From contig CAYULA010000015.1 in assembly GCA_964445525.1 (NCBI GenBank), forward strand, positions 1 to 64,000: a stretch of DNA of 64,000 bases, read 5' to 3'. The position numbers and the translations under genes are program-made. Origin of the DNA: Penumbrarchaeum sp964445525 (lineage in GTDB: Archaea > Thermoplasmatota > Penumbrarchaeia > Penumbrarchaeales > Penumbrarchaeaceae). The notes beneath the pieces were generated by a model. It saw only the letters and a program-made list of their open reading frames with translations. It ran no database searches and was not told the origin of the DNA. Every line of letters starts with the position of its first letter. Position 1 is the first letter of the stretch. Shown piece after piece: positions 60,595 to 64,000 of the stretch.

Positions 60595-61304
60595 TGGCTG
60601 AAAAGGAGGAGGAGATACTTTCCATACAGGTGGAGAGGGACGAACTCCACGAGCAGCTGGGAGGCGGTTTTCCAAGGGGCAGCATATGCTACATGACAGG
60701 TGCTCACTCCACGGGCAAATCCGTGATCGCCCAGAGACTCGCATACGGCCTTCTTGAGAACAAATACACGGTGACCTACATCTCCACGGAACTTTCCACG
60801 AAGGAATTCATTGATCAGATGTACTCCGTGGATTACAGGGTTGCGAATTATCTCCTTCAGGACAAGCTCACCTACATTCCGGTTTATCCGCTTCTCTCCT
60901 CCATAAAAAAGAGGGAGGATTTCCTGGCCAAGCTCATGAGGGCCGAGAGCCTCTTTGAATCCAGGGTCATTGTGATTGATACCCTGTCGGCATTGATCGG
61001 TGCCAGTTATCTTGGCGGCATGACAGTCAGCTCCTTCATACAGTTCCTGAAGAAGCTGTCGGCTCTTGGAAAGGTCGTGATCCTTACGGTTGATCCCGAC
61101 GAGGTTTCCCGGGAGCTCTCGGAGCCTTTCAAAGCGGCCGCGACGGCATACTGGAGCCTCTCACTGAAATCCATAGGAGGCACAATGGCGAGGGTCCTCC
61201 AGGTATTGAGGTTCGGTTCCTCCAAGAATCCCTTCGAGGAAACCATCGGATTCAAGGTAACTCCAGGAATAGGAATTGTGATCGAGATCACGACAGTAGG
61301 GTGA
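60594..61304 (+). CDS. arlH: ArlH, KaiC-like ATP-binding motor regulator
   Basis: ArlH of 236 residues (ATG 60594; a TTG lies just before). RecA/KaiC-like fold with Walker A GAHSTGKSVIAQRL and Walker B-like VIVIDTLSALIG. The C-terminal SIGGTMARVLQVLRFG and VTPGIGIVIEIT are typical of the family. It binds ATP and docks on the ArlI hexamer as part of the motor. Gene order places it immediately before arlI (7 bases). Confidence 0.95.
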   Translation: MAEKEEEILSIQVERDELHEQLGGGFPRGSICYMTGAHSTGKSVIAQRLAYGLLENKYTVTYISTELSTKEFIDQMYSVDYRVANYLLQDKLTYIPVYPLLSSIKKREDFLAKLMRAESLFESRVIVIDTLSALIGASYLGGMTVSSFIQFLKKLSALGKVVILTVDPDEVSRELSEPFKAAATAYWSLSLKSIGGTMARVLQVLRFGSSKNPFEETIGFKVTPGIGIVIEITTVG

Positions 61305-61311
61305 TTGATGA

Positions 61312-62946
61312 ATGGACCAGAAGATGCTGATAGCTCTGAAGAACAATCCCCATCTTCGGGAATACCTCTCCAATGTGGAGAAGGAAAGGGGAAAGAAACC
61401 GGAGTTCCATCAGCAGGTTTCCAGGGACATGTTCGACCCGGAAGGATTCGATATACTCTATCCGGTTGGAGATCCCATCTTCATCCATGCCTATGGATCA
61501 AAGAAAGAGGGTTTCTTCTACAAAGCTGTTGAACCGATCCTCACAAAGGATGAAAACAATCTGAAAAACCAGATCGTGGAACATCTCTTCCTGAAAGCGG
61601 GTTACGAACCTGTACACAGGAACAAGCAGGAATTCGAGATGATGATCGATAAACTCATCAATGAATCCATCAAGGTCATCAAGAAGGGAGAACCGAGAAC
61701 GAAGAAGAGCCTGCTCAACCCCAAACCAAAAGTGGCGGTTACCAAAAGTGAGCTTTCGAAAATCAGATATTACATAAAAAGGGATATTCTGGAATCCGGT
61801 CCTCTCGAACCTTTGCTCAGAGACCCATACATAGAGGATATTCATGCTATTGGCATAGAACCGTTCTTCATCATCCACAAGGTCTTCAAGACAATGAAGA
61901 CCAATATCCAATTCAGATCGGCAAATGAGGCCGATGGCTATCTGAGGGGAATGTCTGAAAGGATAGGGAAACCGGTTTCCATGGCAAGGCCGATCATCGA
62001 TGCCGCACTGCCCGACGGATCCAGGTTGAACCTCATCTATTCCGATGACGTATCCATCAAGGGCCCGTCATTTACGATCAGGAAATTCGCAACCGAACCC
62101 CTCTCCATCGTGCAACTGGTCAAATGGAAAACACTTTCCTCCGAGGTTGCGGCCTACCTGTGGCTTGCCCTGGAAAACGGAATGTCGATATTTGTCTGCG
62201 GAGAGACGGCGTCCGGAAAGACAACCACTTTGAACGGCATGCTCCCGTTCATCAAGCACAACGCCAAGATATTCACGGTAGAGGATACGGCAGAGGTCCA
62301 GCCTCCACACGAGATATGGCAGCAGTTGCTTACAAGAGAGACGGGACCCGAGGAATCTAGGGTGGATATGTTCTCCCTGTTGAAGGCCGCATTGAGGTCA
62401 CGTCCAAATTACATCATTGTTGGTGAGATCAGGGGTCGAGAGGGTGCAATCGCTTTCCAGGCCATGCAGACCGGACATCCTGTCATCGCAACCTTCCACG
62501 CAGCGACCATAATCAAGATGATACAGAGGTTCTCCGGGGACCCGATCAACGTTCCCATCAGGTTCATGGACAACCTCAATATCGCTCTTTTCCAGATGGC
62601 TGTCTATCAGAAGGGGAAGACCCTGAGAAGGGTACTCGGGATCTCGGAGATCATAGGGTATTCCAAAGAGCTTGGAGGCGTCCTTACCAAGGAGGTGTTC
62701 CACTGGAATCCCACAAGAGACGTACATCGTTTCAGGGGAAGGAACAACTCATACATTCTGGAGAACAAGATAGCGATGATGCAGGGACTTGAGGATAAAA
62801 GGGATATCTACAAGCAGATGGACCTTCGGGCCAGGATAATTGACGAGCTTGCCGTCAGAAACATTGTCAAGTACAAGGAAGTGAGAGACATAGTCTTCAG
62901 ATTCCAGATGTTCGGGGTGGAATCACTTCCCTTCGAACTGGATTGA
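61312..62946 (+). CDS. arlI: ArlI, archaellum motor ATPase
   Basis: Secretion-type hexameric ATPase of 544 residues that drives filament assembly and rotation. Features: the N-terminal domain (EYLSNVEKERGKKPEF); the PilT/GspE core with Walker A VCGETASGKTTTLNG near residue 300; the Asp box (FTVEDTAEVQ); Walker B (NYIIVGEIRGREG); and the His box (TGHPVIATFHA). Length and motifs are standard. It acts at the cytoplasmic face with ArlJ and ArlH. Confidence 0.97.
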   Translation: MDQKMLIALKNNPHLREYLSNVEKERGKKPEFHQQVSRDMFDPEGFDILYPVGDPIFIHAYGSKKEGFFYKAVEPILTKDENNLKNQIVEHLFLKAGYEPVHRNKQEFEMMIDKLINESIKVIKKGEPRTKKSLLNPKPKVAVTKSELSKIRYYIKRDILESGPLEPLLRDPYIEDIHAIGIEPFFIIHKVFKTMKTNIQFRSANEADGYLRGMSERIGKPVSMARPIIDAALPDGSRLNLIYSDDVSIKGPSFTIRKFATEPLSIVQLVKWKTLSSEVAAYLWLALENGMSIFVCGETASGKTTTLNGMLPFIKHNAKIFTVEDTAEVQPPHEIWQQLLTRETGPEESRVDMFSLLKAALRSRPNYIIVGEIRGREGAIAFQAMQTGHPVIATFHAATIIKMIQRFSGDPINVPIRFMDNLNIALFQMAVYQKGKTLRRVLGISEIIGYSKELGGVLTKEVFHWNPTRDVHRFRGRNNSYILENKIAMMQGLEDKRDIYKQMDLRARIIDELAVRNIVKYKEVRDIVFRFQMFGVESLPFELD

Positions 62947-62955
62947 GGTGAATCG

Positions 62956-64000
62956 ATGGTTGTGGAATTCAAGAGGGTGATCATCGGGATGGAAACCCCC
63001 ATCCAGACATACCTTACAAAATTTGCCGCACCCATTGTGGTCACAACCTTTGTTTCCCAGCAGATGCTGCTTTGGGCCTTTCCCGCGGTAAGGGAAAATA
63101 TCGTATCTCTGATAATCGCCCTTCTACTCCCTTTTGCTGCAATCCTTTTTGTTGTGCTGAAACCGGTGGTGGAAGCCGACAAGAAGAAGAATGAGATTGA
63201 CGACAACATGCATCTTTTCATAACCCGGATGGGAGCTCTATCAACATCGAATCTGCCAAGAAAGAAACTCTTCGAGATCCTCTCCAAGGTGGAGGAGTAC
63301 GGCGCCCTCTCACAGGATATTGCCCGGATATTTGTCCTGATGGAGCACTGGAACCTCTCCCTTCCCGAATCGGCAAGATATGTGGCCAAGAGGACTCCTT
63401 CGATCATACTTGCCGATTTCCTTGAAAGGATGGCCCATTCCGTTGAAACGGGAGAGGATTTCCATACCTTCCTTTCCAAGGAGCAGGCGGTTGTGATGAG
63501 GGATTATCAGGTCCATTACGAGGGAGCCTTGAAGGGAATGGACCTCGTGAAGGAGATATTCGTATCACTTGTGGCATCAGCCATGTTCATGATCATTTTT
63601 CTTACACTGATACCCATGGTGATGCAGTACACCACCGTGGTCCTTATTGTTGGAATTCTCCTCAGTTTCATGTTCATGGAGGGAATGCTTGTGGTTTTCA
63701 CCTGGATGAGGCTTCCAAGGGACCTCATGTGGCACAATCTCAAGATAAGGCCCGAGGCAGATGACAAGATCGTGAGGGCTTTGATAATCTCGATACTAAT
63801 CGGATTCATGAGCGCCATAATCACTTCCCAGTTTGGAGTGTCAGATCCCAAGATAATTCTTGCAATCGCCGTCACTCCAATGTTCTATCCGGGTTTCATA
63901 ATCAACAGGGAGGAGGACAGGCTCAAAAGATGCGACAACTCCTATGATGCCTTCATGAGGTCCGTGGGGTCCGCAGCCGAATCCGTCGGGGGGTCCACGG
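62956..64000 (+). CDS. arlJ: ArlJ, archaellum membrane platform (3' end cut off by window)
   Basis: Polytopic membrane protein (TadC/GspF-like) that anchors ArlI and passes archaellins outward. The frame is open from ATG 62956 to the window end (348 codons). GAGGTG lies before the ATG. It starts with FKRVIIGMETPIQTYLTKF and two TM helices (PIVVTTFVSQQMLLWAF; LIIALLLPFAAILFVVL). A cytoplasmic TadC-like domain follows (FITRMGALSTSNLPRKKLFEIL...AKRTPSIILADFLERMAHSVETGEDF), then more TM pairs (EIFVSLVASAMFMIIFL, VVLIVGILLSFMFM, ALIISILIGFMSAII). A second cytoplasmic domain begins at the end. C-terminus outside the window. Confidence 0.96.
   Translation, partial: MVVEFKRVIIGMETPIQTYLTKFAAPIVVTTFVSQQMLLWAFPAVRENIVSLIIALLLPFAAILFVVLKPVVEADKKKNEIDDNMHLFITRMGALSTSNLPRKKLFEILSKVEEYGALSQDIARIFVLMEHWNLSLPESARYVAKRTPSIILADFLERMAHSVETGEDFHTFLSKEQAVVMRDYQVHYEGALKGMDLVKEIFVSLVASAMFMIIFLTLIPMVMQYTTVVLIVGILLSFMFMEGMLVVFTWMRLPRDLMWHNLKIRPEADDKIVRALIISILIGFMSAIITSQFGVSDPKIILAIAVTPMFYPGFIINREEDRLKRCDNSYDAFMRSVGSAAESVGGST

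Overview
The window is a piece of an archaeal chromosome. The evidence is a DNA polymerase D large subunit, an archaellum (arl) cluster, CheF, archaemetzincin, a box C/D sRNA, and TATA-type promoters. REC-DUF835, abundant FG-GAP/PKD/FN3 surface proteins, and a rubrerythrin, ferritin and Hrb-like oxygen-defence set suggest an anaerobic or microaerophilic euryarchaeote. Thermoplasmatota is my best guess from gene content alone. I found no tRNA, rRNA, CRISPR array, IS element, intein or chemoreceptor.

Layout. 1-3217: an ABC exporter with two FtsX/MacB-type permeases and an ATPase. 3354-11318: large secreted beta-propeller proteins and two decaying genes. 11358-16122: polC (DP2) and a REC-DUF835 protein. 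16123-23463: a structured-RNA candidate, then redox and repair genes (rubrerythrin, archaemetzincin, ferritins, peroxiredoxin, a split Hrb-like flavoredoxin/rubredoxin, SfsA, fRMsr-like GAF protein, Ogg), a C/D sRNA and a sirtuin. 23537-29605: a membrane protein with a cytoplasmic zinc ribbon and a PAS histidine kinase/receiver/zinc protein cassette. 29606-40834: chemotaxis. On the minus strand the order is cheF-cheY-cheB-cheA-cheC-cheD-MamK-like actin-unknown-cheC. On the plus strand it is cheW-KaiC-like-zinc-ribbon CheC-like, followed by cheR on the minus strand. 40926-64000: the archaellum region. It holds a giant archaellin with its own ArlD/E-like partner, three coupled winged-helix regulators, a CARDB surface protein, a GHKL ATPase with a C-terminal HExxH motif, seven further archaellin-family genes, ArlCDE, a tandem structured repeat, and arlF-G-H-I-J (arlJ runs off the window).

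The chemotaxis genes would sense and adapt, with CheF and CheY passing the signal to the archaellum switch (ArlCDE). ArlF/G anchor the motor in the envelope, and ArlH/I/J power and build the filament. The most unusual parts are the MamK-like actin inside the che operon, the 744-residue archaellin with FN3-like modules beside a dedicated ArlD/E paralogue, an ArlF with a propeller-like extension, and several structured RNA elements in archaellin leaders and intergenic DNA. All functions are inferred from sequence recognition; no database search was possible.
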